From: Priestia filamentosa
GTDB lineage: Bacteria; Bacillota; Bacilli; Bacillales; Bacillaceae_H
Direction: 5' to 3'
Assembly: GCF_900177535.1 (NCBI RefSeq)
Contig: NZ_FXAJ01000011.1
Span: 20,880 to 84,879 of the forward strand
Length of the DNA: 64,000 nucleotides
This document shows positions 44,278-52,313 of the stretch, one piece after another. The stretch's first letter is position 1; each line of letters begins with the position of its first letter. The notes below the pieces were generated by a model. It ran no database searches. It saw only the letters and a list, made by a program, of their open reading frames with translations, and was not told the origin of the DNA. The translations under genes and the position numbers were made by a program.

Positions 44278-44307
44278 CCTCTGTTCAATGGCATATAAGG
44301 GTATATA
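44278..44307 (+). promoter_or_regulatory. Promoter of ParB-like gene copy 2
   Basis: TTGAAT, 18 bp, CATATA, then AGGGTATATATACTAGA as in copy 1. The conserved block runs from about 44265 to the start codon, ending in the same GAAGGAGGGAGAACG ribosome-site region. Confidence 0.5.
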
Positions 44308-44339
44308 TACTAGACATATAGAAAGAAGGAGGGAGAACG

Positions 44340-45002
44340 ATGGCTCATAAAATTAGTGTAACTGGCTGTCCGACTAGCTCAATTCAAGACTATGGGAAGT
44401 ACTTGGCTTTTGATATGGAGGAAAAGGGAAGTCCCAATGCACCAAAAGGGATTCCATTTAAAAGTAATCCGATTACCTATACCGTTGTAGTGAGTCAAAA
44501 ACAATTTAACAAATTAAATATAACCCAAGAGGAATTTTCTCAACGACGCTTCCTTGTGCAAGGGGAGCCTTGTTTGGATATTCCGTTTGAACAATGTACA
44601 GGTGAGATTGGCGTTATCTGTATGCAGATACAAGAAATTGAGGATAAAGGAAAAGAGAAGGAACAACCGAAACAAACACCGAAAAAGGGTTCAAGGGCTA
44701 AGAAACAAGAGGTAGGTAAATCTCAGGAAGAAAGTAAACAAGGGAAAGAGAAAAAGCAGATTCTTGTTCCAAAAGGGACGAGGGACTGGATGTCTTTAGA
44801 GGAAATTAAGGTTCCAGAAACCTTTCTTCAATTTACACCAGGAATAGCGAAACAAAAGGCCGTAGAAGAAAGTATTGAGCAGAATGGAACGGTGGATAAA
44901 CCAATTATTATCGATCCGGAAACCCATGAGCTCCTAGACAGTTATAGTCGTTATTTTGTGGCCAAGAAAAAGAATTTAGATCGTGTTCCTGTACATTATT
45001 AA
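44340..45002 (+). CDS. Two-domain ParB/Srx-like protein with OB-like N-terminus, copy 2
   Basis: A 220-residue paralogue of the 31858-32532 product. The OB-like N-terminus is nearly identical (one early change is R to C in GCPTSSIQDYG), the linker is shorter and more changed, and the ParB/Srx-like C-terminus (PGIAKQKAVEESIEQNGTVD, LLDSYSRYFVAKKKNL) is conserved. Promoter, ribosome site and a decayed terminator were copied with it. Retention of both open frames suggests that each is functional or that the duplication is fairly recent. The second copy lies outside the plasmid-type backbone. Confidence 0.65.
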   Translation: MAHKISVTGCPTSSIQDYGKYLAFDMEEKGSPNAPKGIPFKSNPITYTVVVSQKQFNKLNITQEEFSQRRFLVQGEPCLDIPFEQCTGEIGVICMQIQEIEDKGKEKEQPKQTPKKGSRAKKQEVGKSQEESKQGKEKKQILVPKGTRDWMSLEEIKVPETFLQFTPGIAKQKAVEESIEQNGTVDKPIIIDPETHELLDSYSRYFVAKKKNLDRVPVHY

Positions 45003-45128
45003 AGGGAATTTCTATATTTATGGAGTGCATAAACTCATTGGTTTGTATGCATCCTGTTTGTGTAGGGGAAGTCGAGAAAGATTGCTAACTCAAGGATGCA
45101 TAAAAAACTGTATGAGTAAGAAAAAAGG

Positions 45129-45171
45129 AAAAGTCCAGATGCCTTGTAAGATAAAGGTTCTGGGCTTTTTT
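45129..45171 (+). terminator. Terminator downstream of ParB-like copy 2
   Basis: AAGTCCAGA pairs with TCTGGGCTT (one G-U), followed by T6. Confidence 0.65.
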
Positions 45172-45308
45172 AACTTCTTCTAAAATGTATTATGTAAACT
45201 AAAATTGCATGAAGTATACATGACTTTATATTTTGTTCAATCTGTAATCGTTGGAACTATAATCCATTTGAATCGTACTTATTAGTGTAATAGAAAGGAG
45301 TGGTATGA

Positions 45309-45428
45309 ATGGAGAATATTAAAGATGAATCAACTGAAACTAAAGGAAAATATGTTCCATATGTTTTGTTTGGAGGTGCAATTGGAGCTGTATTAGGATT
45401 GGTTACTTATATGAAGGACTGGTTGTAA
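45309..45428 (+). CDS. Very small glycine-zipper membrane protein, YtxH-like
   Basis: A 39-residue protein with one membrane segment, YVPYVLFGGAIGAVLGLVTY, carrying the GxxxG pattern of YtxH-type proteins, here reduced to the anchor. AAAGGAG lies 8-10 nt before the ATG at 45309, and a strong terminator follows 12 nt after the stop. Probably a genuine short gene of unknown function. Confidence 0.6.
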   Translation: MENIKDESTETKGKYVPYVLFGGAIGAVLGLVTYMKDWL

Positions 45429-45440
45429 TAGTTAAAGTTA

Positions 45441-45480
45441 AAAAAAGAAGCCTTATGATAGTTATAAGGCTTCTTTTTTT
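45441..45480. terminator. Bidirectional terminator
   Basis: AAAAAAGAAGCCTTAT pairs exactly with ATAAGGCTTCTTTTTT. Confidence 0.85.
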
Positions 45481-45751
45481 AGTGCCTATAACATTCATTA
45501 TGTTAACTAACTCTGGATATCATATATATACTGAAAAAGAGAGATTAAAAGGTATATATTTCCTAAAAATGAACCAGTTATACTATTTTATGGAAGTTTC
45601 TTTTAATTATATATTCCTTACTAAAAATCATATACCAATAATAAACATATAAACTTTATATATGAATATTTTACTATATTTTATAAACTAATTAATCCCT
45701 ACCAAATCATTATCCTATCTCATGTAAAATAAGAAAGGATAGAAGACGGGA

Positions 45752-47071
45752 ATGGAGGAATTCAGTACAATTGTGGATATAAAGGCAAATTTTAAAGACC
45801 TCGAACAATTAGCACAAAAAACGATGCAAGCTAAATCTAAGATTGATGTTATTCCTGGACAGCTTAGTTATTCTTTATCCGGTGCTTTATCGGAACTAAG
45901 TGGTGTATGGACAGGGGAATTAGAAGCCCTTCAACAGGAACTAGAAAGTGATATGAGGAAGTATTCAGAAGGATTAGGGGAAACCATTCAACATATTCAA
46001 AAGACTGCTCAAGGCTTAAAGGAAATGGATATGGTAATGAACGCTATCCTTATGCCTTCCAATATAGTATTACATGGCTTATCTAAATTCGGATTTGACG
46101 TTACTTCTAAACGATTTATTTCTTATCAAGGGAGAATCACACCTGCTACTAGTCAATTAATGGCCAGATATAAGAAAGGTGGATTGTATTCTTATGATAT
46201 ACTGTTCCCTAAGCCGAAGAAGATAAAAGTTAAGGATAACTATGAAGCAGAAATCTTAGAGGCGGTTAAAAATCATAAGCAGCCTAGCCCTGATGCCTTG
46301 CTATGGGGAATGGGAGTAGCTCAAGATAAAAACATTAAAGATCCAATGAAGCGACAATTTCTTGATACAAAGTTAACCAATGGACAAGTAGCTTCTTTTG
46401 TAGGCGACTTTCTTCCCTTTTATGGTAACTTGAAAGCCGCCGATGAAGCCCGTACTGGAAAACAATACTTTACGGAAAAGAAATTAGATGCAACAGACCG
46501 CGCTATCGCGACTGCTAGTGTTATTGGCGCTGGATATACTAAGGTTATAGGAAATGGCACTAAAATGATTCTCAAAGGTAAACTATTAAGCGAACAGACC
46601 CACTTAAAGTGGAATAAGAAAACCAGTGAGGTAAAGCAGCATACGCCTAAAAAAACTAATGGTATGGGGCCTGCTCAGACTGGTGGTAGGGAACTTTCAA
46701 TTGATGAATATCTAAAGCAACTTGACAAAGCAGATGAGATGTACGAATCTTTTAGAAAATCCAAAACTGATGTTCCGGCTATTGCTAAAAATACAGGAAT
46801 GACCGAGGAGAGGGTACAAAGAATTAAGGATCATTTATTTATCAAAGAGCACGTAAAAGAACATGGGGTTGGACGCTTTGATCCAGATTATGCAATTGGA
46901 CAAGCTTGGGAAAGGCTCCAAAAAGGAACTTACAAGAAAAATGATATTGATTTATTAAATCATGAACTTTTTGAATCAAAATTTGAAGGAATATTTAAAA
47001 CGGACTATAGGACGGCACATGATAAAACAGTAGAATCTGGGCGTCCATGGTATCCACCAGAGGAGGAATAA
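45752..47071 (+). CDS. Polymorphic toxin with WXG/LXG-like N-terminus and pre-toxin TG domain
   Basis: A 439-residue protein. Residues 1-110 are helical with a WTGE turn, as in WXG100/LXG proteins delivered by type VII secretion. Around 205-270, FVGDFLPFYGNLKAADEART with KLDATDRAIATASV is the pre-toxin TG region. The C-terminal 120 residues (GMTEERVQRIKDHLFIKEHV, VGRFDPDYAIGQAWERLQKG, LLNHELFESKFE, DYRTAHDKT) form the putative toxin domain; its HELFE could be a metal or catalytic site, but I do not recognise a named family. The following gene, 2 nt away, is the likely immunity gene. The export route, presumably YukE/ESX-type, is not in the window. Confidence 0.75.
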   Translation: MEEFSTIVDIKANFKDLEQLAQKTMQAKSKIDVIPGQLSYSLSGALSELSGVWTGELEALQQELESDMRKYSEGLGETIQHIQKTAQGLKEMDMVMNAILMPSNIVLHGLSKFGFDVTSKRFISYQGRITPATSQLMARYKKGGLYSYDILFPKPKKIKVKDNYEAEILEAVKNHKQPSPDALLWGMGVAQDKNIKDPMKRQFLDTKLTNGQVASFVGDFLPFYGNLKAADEARTGKQYFTEKKLDATDRAIATASVIGAGYTKVIGNGTKMILKGKLLSEQTHLKWNKKTSEVKQHTPKKTNGMGPAQTGGRELSIDEYLKQLDKADEMYESFRKSKTDVPAIAKNTGMTEERVQRIKDHLFIKEHVKEHGVGRFDPDYAIGQAWERLQKGTYKKNDIDLLNHELFESKFEGIFKTDYRTAHDKTVESGRPWYPPEEE

Positions 47072-47073
47072 AA

Positions 47074-47325
47074 TTGGCTTCATACGTTCTATTATTAAAG
47101 GAATATGAAAATGATGAAACTGTGGTTTACAAATTTGGACCTAATGAAGAGGTTATGGGTAAAATTGAGTTAAATAAAGTAACTAGGAAGTTTTCAGAGT
47201 TAGAAAGTTTACCAGATCAAAATATCCCCTCTAAGTTTTATTTTGATCGAGCTGCTCAAAAATTGGCGGTTTGCTTGGTAAGAGAAGGTGGTGTATTTCC
47301 AGAAAAAACAGCTTTCGAGTCTTAG
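47074..47325 (+). CDS. Probable immunity protein for the adjacent toxin
   Basis: An 83-residue protein, MASYVLLLKEYENDETVVYK then FGPNEEVMGKIELNKVTRKF, starting at TTG 47074 with AGGAGGA upstream and 2 nt after the toxin stop codon. It is small and soluble with a mixed alpha/beta pattern. Position directly after a polymorphic toxin is the only functional evidence; the family is not one I can name. Confidence 0.6.
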   Translation: MASYVLLLKEYENDETVVYKFGPNEEVMGKIELNKVTRKFSELESLPDQNIPSKFYFDRAAQKLAVCLVREGGVFPEKTAFES

Positions 47326-47474
47326 TAGTTATGGAAGAGACCTTGATTGGCATAAGCCTTTCAGGGTTTTTTTGTTGATTTGTGTAATTGAAAAATATCA
47401 TATTTGAGTAATAATCCATTAGGGTAAGCAGAATTAGAAATAACATCAAAGATTATAAGATTAAGGTGGTTTAA

Positions 47475-48014
47475 ATGGATATTTGTGTAGATACCTTCAA
47501 GCAAAACAAAATAAAGTATGATTGGAGAACACTATATATGGGATTAGAACTTGATTTAATAAAATATAGTGATATAACTAATTATGCAGTTGAATTTTTA
47601 ACTGACCGTCCAGAAACTGAAAATCAGTATGTTATTCAGCTAGCTTGGGGTGGGGATGATGTTGATTACAAGAGTTTACTAGTAAATATATTAAAGGAGT
47701 TACATATTAATGATTTGAACCTAGACGCGAATGGTTGGCAATTTGAAAAAAGAAAATGGAGATTCGGTATACTGGCTTGTTTAAAAATAAAACATCAAGA
47801 TGATTTTGAGAAGTTATTAAACAGAATTGCTGGGGTTTATGCTGATTTTAATTATCCGGAGGATATGGATAGCTTTATTAATTATTTACCTCCAAAAGCC
47901 GACTTTGATCTTTCAAAATACTCAAGGGAAGAGAATGTACTTAGGTTGATAAACTTGTTTAATGACTTTCTAAACAAGGAACACCAATATTTACAAAGTG
48001 ATATTAACTTTTAG
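47475..48014 (+). CDS. DUF2247-family protein, possible orphan immunity
   Basis: A 179-residue soluble protein matching DUF2247 (IKYDWRTLYMGLELDLIKYS, ITNYAVEFLT, LAWGGDDVDYKSLLVNILKE, WRFGILACLKIK). Members are often found in polymorphic-toxin loci as immunity or orphan immunity proteins. Here it follows a toxin and its first immunity candidate, separated by 149 nt. A terminator follows. Whether it protects against the local toxin or another is unknown. Confidence 0.75.
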   Translation: MDICVDTFKQNKIKYDWRTLYMGLELDLIKYSDITNYAVEFLTDRPETENQYVIQLAWGGDDVDYKSLLVNILKELHINDLNLDANGWQFEKRKWRFGILACLKIKHQDDFEKLLNRIAGVYADFNYPEDMDSFINYLPPKADFDLSKYSREENVLRLINLFNDFLNKEHQYLQSDINF

Positions 48015-48023
48015 GTTTTTGAC

Positions 48024-48056
48024 CTTGATTAGTAAAATGCTAATCAAGTTTTTTAT
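48024..48056 (+). terminator. Terminator of the toxin/immunity locus
   Basis: CTTGATTAG and CTAATCAAG flank a 7-nt loop, followed by TTTTTT. Confidence 0.8.
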
Positions 48057-48319
48057 AATAATTCTGGTGCAAAAACTTTAAAATAATTGTAATTAATCAC
48101 TCAATCTCGAACGTACTGATACTATTACTCTAAAATAAGTTTAATACTATCCCAAAAACCATGGTTTTTGAGACATGCCTACAATCAATTAAATTTCATC
48201 TTAACCAGGCCTTATTTCTGTCTCAAAACTTGTATTAAAATCTATGTGTCATAAATGTATGTTTTTGATGTACTTGAAAAAGGATGTTTGTTGGGCAAAC
48301 AAGATTATATAAAGAAACG
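48057..48319. other. Spacer with a short perfect palindrome
   Basis: It contains the 18-bp palindrome CAAAAACCATGGTTTTTG (about 48152-48169). No gene is visible. Confidence 0.4.
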
Positions 48320-48358
48320 AAAAGAGCAAACTCTAACGATAGGGAGTTTGCTCTTTTT
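48320..48358. terminator. Terminator of the Nudix-HNH operon
   Basis: AAAAGAGCAAACTC pairs with GAGTTTGCTCTTTT; on the minus strand it lies directly after the HNH stop codon. Confidence 0.85.
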
Positions 48359-48360
48359 AT

Positions 48361-49185
48361 TTAGCTTTTAGATGCAACTACTTTTAACTTTTCTACATCC
48401 TTTTTTGCATTTAAAGAATGCATTCTGCGATGACAGTTAGGACACAACGCAACCGTATTCTCAATCGTATCTTCTCCACCTTTAGATAACCATTCAATGT
48501 GATGGGTTTCTAAATAGGGATCACCCTTCTTAGTATGAAACGGAGCAGGTTCTTCGCATAATTGACACATCCCATTTGCTCTTCTTTTGGCATACTCTGA
48601 AACATACACATCTCTTTCATATCCCTTCGTAACAACCATTCGAGAACCAGGTTTATGAGAAGCACGTGAAGCTCTTTTCATTAACTCGTCTTGTGTCAGC
48701 TTTTTTGCTTTTCTCTCTTGAATCCTCTCTCTGGATTCAAAAAATTCTGTTGGAATCACTATCTCATTGTGTTCGTTCTTTAAACTTAAAGGAAACACCC
48801 AAACAAGTCGAAGCTCGTTGTTTCTGTCGAGTTGTTCCTCCTGATAAGGATTACCTGACAAGTAAACCTCACCTTGGAAAACATATTGATTCTGCGTAAA
48901 TACTTCAAATAAATAAACAGTCACATTCGTATGAGTTGATTGATATAGCTTCTTGTTTTGACTATAATCTAAACTTTGATTTCCTACTTGCCCCATCCCT
49001 GTATAGTGAAACACATTGTTAATCCAACGATCATCATACAAAGACTTCGTATGATCAGAAATGAGAACTAAGGCATTGGTACGGTGTGAAAATCTCATTC
49101 CTCCTGCCATTGCACACTTAAATGTATTCATTAGTTCCTGATTTGTTAAAACCTCAGAGGGTTGTAATCCATGCTCGAAGCTCAT
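48361..49185 (-). CDS. HNH endonuclease with SRA-like N-terminal domain
   Basis: A 274-residue protein. Residues 1-145 (FHYTGMGQVGNQSLDYSQNK, LFEVFTQNQYVFQGEVYLSG, VWVFPL) resemble SRA/YDG-like modified-base readers found in type IV, McrA-like restriction enzymes. The C-terminus is a zinc-binding HNH nuclease: C207 and C210, H228-H229 in LETHHIEW, N243, then C248 and C251-H252. The start codon overlaps the Nudix stop (ATGA), so the two are translationally coupled. It may cut DNA carrying modified bases, for example from phage; the SRA assignment is by pattern only. Confidence 0.75.
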   Translation of the reverse strand: MSFEHGLQPSEVLTNQELMNTFKCAMAGGMRFSHRTNALVLISDHTKSLYDDRWINNVFHYTGMGQVGNQSLDYSQNKKLYQSTHTNVTVYLFEVFTQNQYVFQGEVYLSGNPYQEEQLDRNNELRLVWVFPLSLKNEHNEIVIPTEFFESRERIQERKAKKLTQDELMKRASRASHKPGSRMVVTKGYERDVYVSEYAKRRANGMCQLCEEPAPFHTKKGDPYLETHHIEWLSKGGEDTIENTVALCPNCHRRMHSLNAKKDVEKLKVVASKS

Positions 49186-49568
49186 ATATTCTCTCTCTCC
49201 AGTCTTTTTACTATGGGAATATCAGCAGGAGCAAAATCAAACCTTGCTAAATCTTTTATAGCGATCCATTTTATGTCATCATGAACAACTGCTGTGACCT
49301 TACCATTCATGACCGCCGCCCAATAGAATAATAGATGAATAACCTGATCTTTAGAGCCATATACATTATCGTCATAAAAAGAACCAATTTCTACATCTAT
49401 TCTTAACTCTTCTCTTATCTCCCTTACTAGACATTCCTCAGGTGTTTCACCAGGTTCCAACTTGCCGCCAGGGAACTCCCACTTACCTGCTAAATGATCT
49501 TTTGAATTTCTTTGAGCAATTAATATTTGATCTCTGTATTTTATGATTGCCGCAACAACTTTTTTCAT
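49182..49568 (-). CDS. Nudix hydrolase, MutT-type
   Basis: A 128-residue Nudix protein. GGKLEPGETPEECLVREIRE then ELRI is the Nudix box (G-x5-E-x7-R-E-x-x-E-E); the last glycine is replaced by R. It resembles 8-oxo-dGTP diphosphatases and (deoxy)nucleoside triphosphate pyrophosphohydrolases. It is the first gene of a two-gene unit with the SRA-like/HNH nuclease, so it may hydrolyse modified nucleotides to keep them out of host DNA. That link is inference. Confidence 0.85.
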   Translation of the reverse strand: MKKVVAAIIKYRDQILIAQRNSKDHLAGKWEFPGGKLEPGETPEECLVREIREELRIDVEIGSFYDDNVYGSKDQVIHLLFYWAAVMNGKVTAVVHDDIKWIAIKDLARFDFAPADIPIVKRLERENI

Positions 49569-49687
49569 AAAAACACCTTCTTTAGTATTCTGTGTGCTGT
49601 TCCTTTATTTTATCTAAATAAAGCCTTTACTCTCAATGGAAGGTGGCTTTTTCATTCCTATAAAAATATAAAAAGAGGAAAGTTTTT

Positions 49688-49873
49688 ATGAAGAACATTA
49701 TTGTGAAATCAATGACCGTTTTACCATTACTAATGGTGACATTATGTGGAGAAAGACAGAAGCAGATTTTTGTTCCAAGAAGACCCAGAGACTTTCCTTC
49801 AATTCACACCAGGAATAAAGATGTTTATTCCTTGAAAAGGTTCTATACAGAAAACCACGATTTTATAAATTGA
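49688..49873 (+). pseudogene. Chimeric remnant: transpeptidase-type signal peptide fused to ParB-like scrap
   Basis: The 61-codon frame starts MKNIIVKSMTVLPLLMVTLC, related to the L,D-transpeptidase signal peptide at 39751. It then turns into DNA resembling the ParB-like gene: AAGCAGATTTTTGTTCCAA matches 44753-44772 with one change, and CTTCAATTCACACCAGGAAT matches 44826-44845 with one change, about 40 bp between these blocks being lost. After that the similarity ends. A ribosome site (AGAGGAAAG) remains, but the product would have no intact domain. Confidence 0.55.
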
Positions 49874-49934
49874 TAGCTTAGCCTTTATTGTACTCGTCTT
49901 TTAATTATTATTCATATAGAAAAGCTCAGATACC

Positions 49935-50786
49935 TTACTTAACCACTGGTTTTTGCACTTTTAAACCACCTTTAATATGGATGGATTTAAGTACAATCTG
50001 TTTATCTAAAGAAGATTTTAATTCAATAATGCGATAATTAGGGGTTAGGACCTTCTTGCTTAAATCTACTGGCGCTACTAATACATTATCTCCACTTTGA
50101 ATAATAACAGCTAAATTCACCGATTTATTATTTATTATCAAGTAGTTCTCCCTCTGGGCTGCTTGCGTTTGTCCATGTCGATAAAAAATAAATAAAACTA
50201 TGACTATTGAAGGTATTAAAATGGTAGATTTCCAACGTTTATCGGTTTTAACAAAAATGATAAATTTAAGCAAGGGCTTCTTAATGGGGTTTACAATATT
50301 CCTATACAAAACTGATTTATTCCCTAATAGCCAATCTAAAATTCCAATAATGCCAATTAGTATATATATAGTCCAAGATGCAGTATCAGAAATTTCCTTG
50401 TTAAATGTGTACCACAACAAACCAAGGCTAGCATAGGAAGTAAAAAACATCTTAACAAAAAACTGATATACGAAACCCTCATCCCTTAAGCTGGAAAATA
50501 TAATCTTGATAAATGAATATAATGCAATAAATGCTGTTATGAGAAAAAATATAGAAATAAAGGAATTGGCGATATAATAAATTTCTATATTATTTAGCAT
50601 TAAATCATGTATTCCATAATAAAAGAGATAACCCTGTTTAAAGGCAAAGCCTAAGAGATAGGTTAGTCCCGTTAAAATTAAAACGACTACTGAGGCATCC
50701 TTTAAAGATGAATATATAGGGACCTCTTCCTCCTGTTTTATATTAGGTCTATTTCTTTTGAAATATCTTCTATAGGGTATACTCAC
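49935..50786 (-). CDS. Multi-pass membrane protein of unknown function
   Basis: A 283-residue protein with about five or six membrane segments (VVVLILTGLTYLLGFAF, FISIFFLITAFIALYSFIKI, FFTSYASLGLLWYTF, IYILIGIIGILDWLLG, ILIPSIVIVLFIFYR). It ends in a C-terminal soluble beta-rich part of about 75 residues (INNKSVNLAVIIQSGDNVLV, LTPNYRIIELKSSL). No family recognised. It stands between a decayed chimera and a long spacer. Confidence 0.65.
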   Translation of the reverse strand: MSIPYRRYFKRNRPNIKQEEEVPIYSSLKDASVVVLILTGLTYLLGFAFKQGYLFYYGIHDLMLNNIEIYYIANSFISIFFLITAFIALYSFIKIIFSSLRDEGFVYQFFVKMFFTSYASLGLLWYTFNKEISDTASWTIYILIGIIGILDWLLGNKSVLYRNIVNPIKKPLLKFIIFVKTDKRWKSTILIPSIVIVLFIFYRHGQTQAAQRENYLIINNKSVNLAVIIQSGDNVLVAPVDLSKKVLTPNYRIIELKSSLDKQIVLKSIHIKGGLKVQKPVVK

Positions 50787-51389
50787 ATACTTTCAACTCC
50801 TGTTTTCCCCTTATTGTACCAAAAAATTGGTTGGGGCTGGGATAATGGCCAATTATTTTATCAATCTCATTAGTATGAAAAATATGAAGTTATCTGGTTA
50901 TAAAATGTAGAATTGTATAGATGAAGAAGGTTTTGAACGTTGTAGGGGGGATATCCATAAGATTCGCAATTAAATAATTTCAATAGACCAGGCAGAGGGA
51001 GTTGGTAAGCGTTATTATATTAAATTAACAAAGGGTTTTGTAGCAAAAGGGATGAACTTTCTTAAAAGGATAGCTTTTTGAGAAGCAGGTCTTCCTAGAT
51101 TTGAAAGTGCTTTATAAAGATCTTTAATTTAGTAGAATGTGGTCCAAGGTAATGTAGCTTAGGTAAAAAAGAGCAAATCCCCTTCTTTTTAAAGGGTTCA
51201 AGCTTTTTTGATAACTCGTGTGACATGTTGCTGGATATAGGGAAAATTTTAAAAATAAATACATATTCTATATTCTATATGTAATTTAAACATCTCTTCT
51301 ATAGCTTGAATTATATTCCTGGTCATCTTATTATTATTTATAATAGATAAGTTTTGAATTTTTTCATATTTAAGGTAGGGGAGATCAAT
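50787..51389. other. Decayed spacer upstream of the PemK-domain gene
   Basis: A broken plus-strand frame near 50920-51090 reads DEEGFERCRGDIHKIRN, a stop, then KRYYIKLTKGFVAKGMNFLK, and looks like an unidentified relic. A hairpin at about 51168-51211 (GAGC, CCCTT, AAGGG, GCTTTTTT) is a terminator-like remnant. No intact gene. Confidence 0.4.
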
Positions 51390-52091
51390 TTGCTAATATA
51401 TAACTATAAAAAGAGATTAAAAGATCTAAGAGGAATATCAACTGGTGATATTCCAAAAATGCATCATGATATAAACATAGTAAAAGACACTAATTCATTA
51501 TTATCAGAATTATTTAATGTCATTATGGCAAAAGATCAAAAGTACGGAAGCCGTTGGCTAATCGGTCTTGAAAGATATGTGCAGGATCAAAAGAAAAGCA
51601 TAGAACGTCGCTTCACAAGAAACTTGTCTAGAGGACATATAATTGAAGTGGAGCTTTTTGGGCACTTTAATAAGGAATTAACATTTTTACACCCTGCAGT
51701 AGTATTATATGATAATAACAGAGGGCAATTATTAGTAGCTCCTATCTCTTCTACTAAATATAATGATAATGACCCCTTACATATTGATGTAGATTCATCT
51801 GACGGACTTCATCATGGTAGTGGTATTTGTTTAGAGGCTATTCGTGGGGTGGATAAAAACAGGGTACTATATCAATATGACTATAAAGGTAGGAAGGCAA
51901 AGGTAAGAACAGAAGTATTAGACAAAATTGATTTGACAATTATGGAATATTTCTTACCTACTACCTTTAAACAGTTTAAAAAATTAGAAGATGAACTAGA
52001 TAAAGAACGGAAAAAAGTTATTGATTTAGAAGAAGAAAATGAATTTTTAAGAAAACAATTGGATAAAGAGACAGTTCCTTTTGCAGAATAA
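51390..52091 (+). CDS. PemK/MazF-domain protein with C-terminal coiled coil
   Basis: A 233-residue protein starting at TTG 51390 (GGGGAGA upstream). Residues about 85-185 form a PemK/MazF-like barrel (RGHIIEVELFGHFNKELTFL, HPAVVLYDNNRGQLLVAPIS, GSGICLEAIRGVDKNRVLYQ). It is preceded by a helical segment and followed by a coiled coil (DELDKERKKVIDLEEENEFL). Free-standing MazF toxins are about 115 residues, so the flanking helices are unusual. No small antitoxin gene precedes it. It lies 222 nt before a two-gene operon with a nuclease and may belong to that system. Confidence 0.7.
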   Translation: MLIYNYKKRLKDLRGISTGDIPKMHHDINIVKDTNSLLSELFNVIMAKDQKYGSRWLIGLERYVQDQKKSIERRFTRNLSRGHIIEVELFGHFNKELTFLHPAVVLYDNNRGQLLVAPISSTKYNDNDPLHIDVDSSDGLHHGSGICLEAIRGVDKNRVLYQYDYKGRKAKVRTEVLDKIDLTIMEYFLPTTFKQFKKLEDELDKERKKVIDLEEENEFLRKQLDKETVPFAE

Positions 52092-52102
52092 ATATAAAAT
52101 TC

Positions 52103-52132
52103 TTGCATGATAGATGGAATATGTAGTATATT
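52103..52132 (+). promoter_or_regulatory. Promoter reading into the GC-rich repeat element
   Basis: TTGCAT (52103-52108), 18 bp, TATATT (52127-52132). A second TA-rich box (TAATAT) lies at 52141. It would transcribe the two 27-bp repeats and the terminator. Confidence 0.4.
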
Positions 52133-52139
52133 TAGCATA

Positions 52140-52283
52140 GATAATATACTATGTTGTGCCTTAGCGCACCGCGCGACTGAGCGCATTCGATGTTGGGAAC
52201 ATTGAGTCTGAGCACTCCGCGCAATTGAGCGCATAGTTCCCGAAAAGACCCTCTTCATGTTTTCATGAGGAGGGTCTTTTTTT
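52140..52283 (+). ncRNA. GC-rich leader or small RNA with two 27-bp repeats and terminator
   Basis: Repeat units 52160-52186 and 52208-52234 agree at 22 of 27 positions (cores CCGCGCGACTGAGCGCAT and CCGCGCAATTGAGCGCAT), 48 bp apart. GGGAAC (52195-52200) can pair with GTTCCC (52236-52241) around the second unit. The terminator follows at 52243-52283. Base composition differs sharply from the flanks. It ends 31 nt before the start of the next operon, so it could be a leader of that operon. Confidence 0.5.
52243..52283 (+). terminator. Strong terminator before the two-gene operon
   Basis: AAAAGACCCTCTTCATG pairs with CATGAGGAGGGTCTTTT around TTTT, followed by TTT. It lies between the PemK-domain gene and the operon. 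Confidence 0.85.
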
Positions 52284-52313
52284 GTATGAAATAAATATGA
52301 AGGAAGTGTAAGT

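Noticed and set aside
45455..45652. Plus-strand 65-codon hydrophobic frame
   Set aside because: It starts inside the terminator at 45441-45480 and lies in very AT-rich DNA without a ribosome site.
51881..52258. Minus-strand reading frame with repeated RSIARSAQTQ/RSVARCAKAQ-type peptide
   Set aside because: The peptide repeat is a by-product of the two 27-bp DNA repeats; the frame runs antisense through the terminator and the PemK-domain gene and has no convincing ribosome site.
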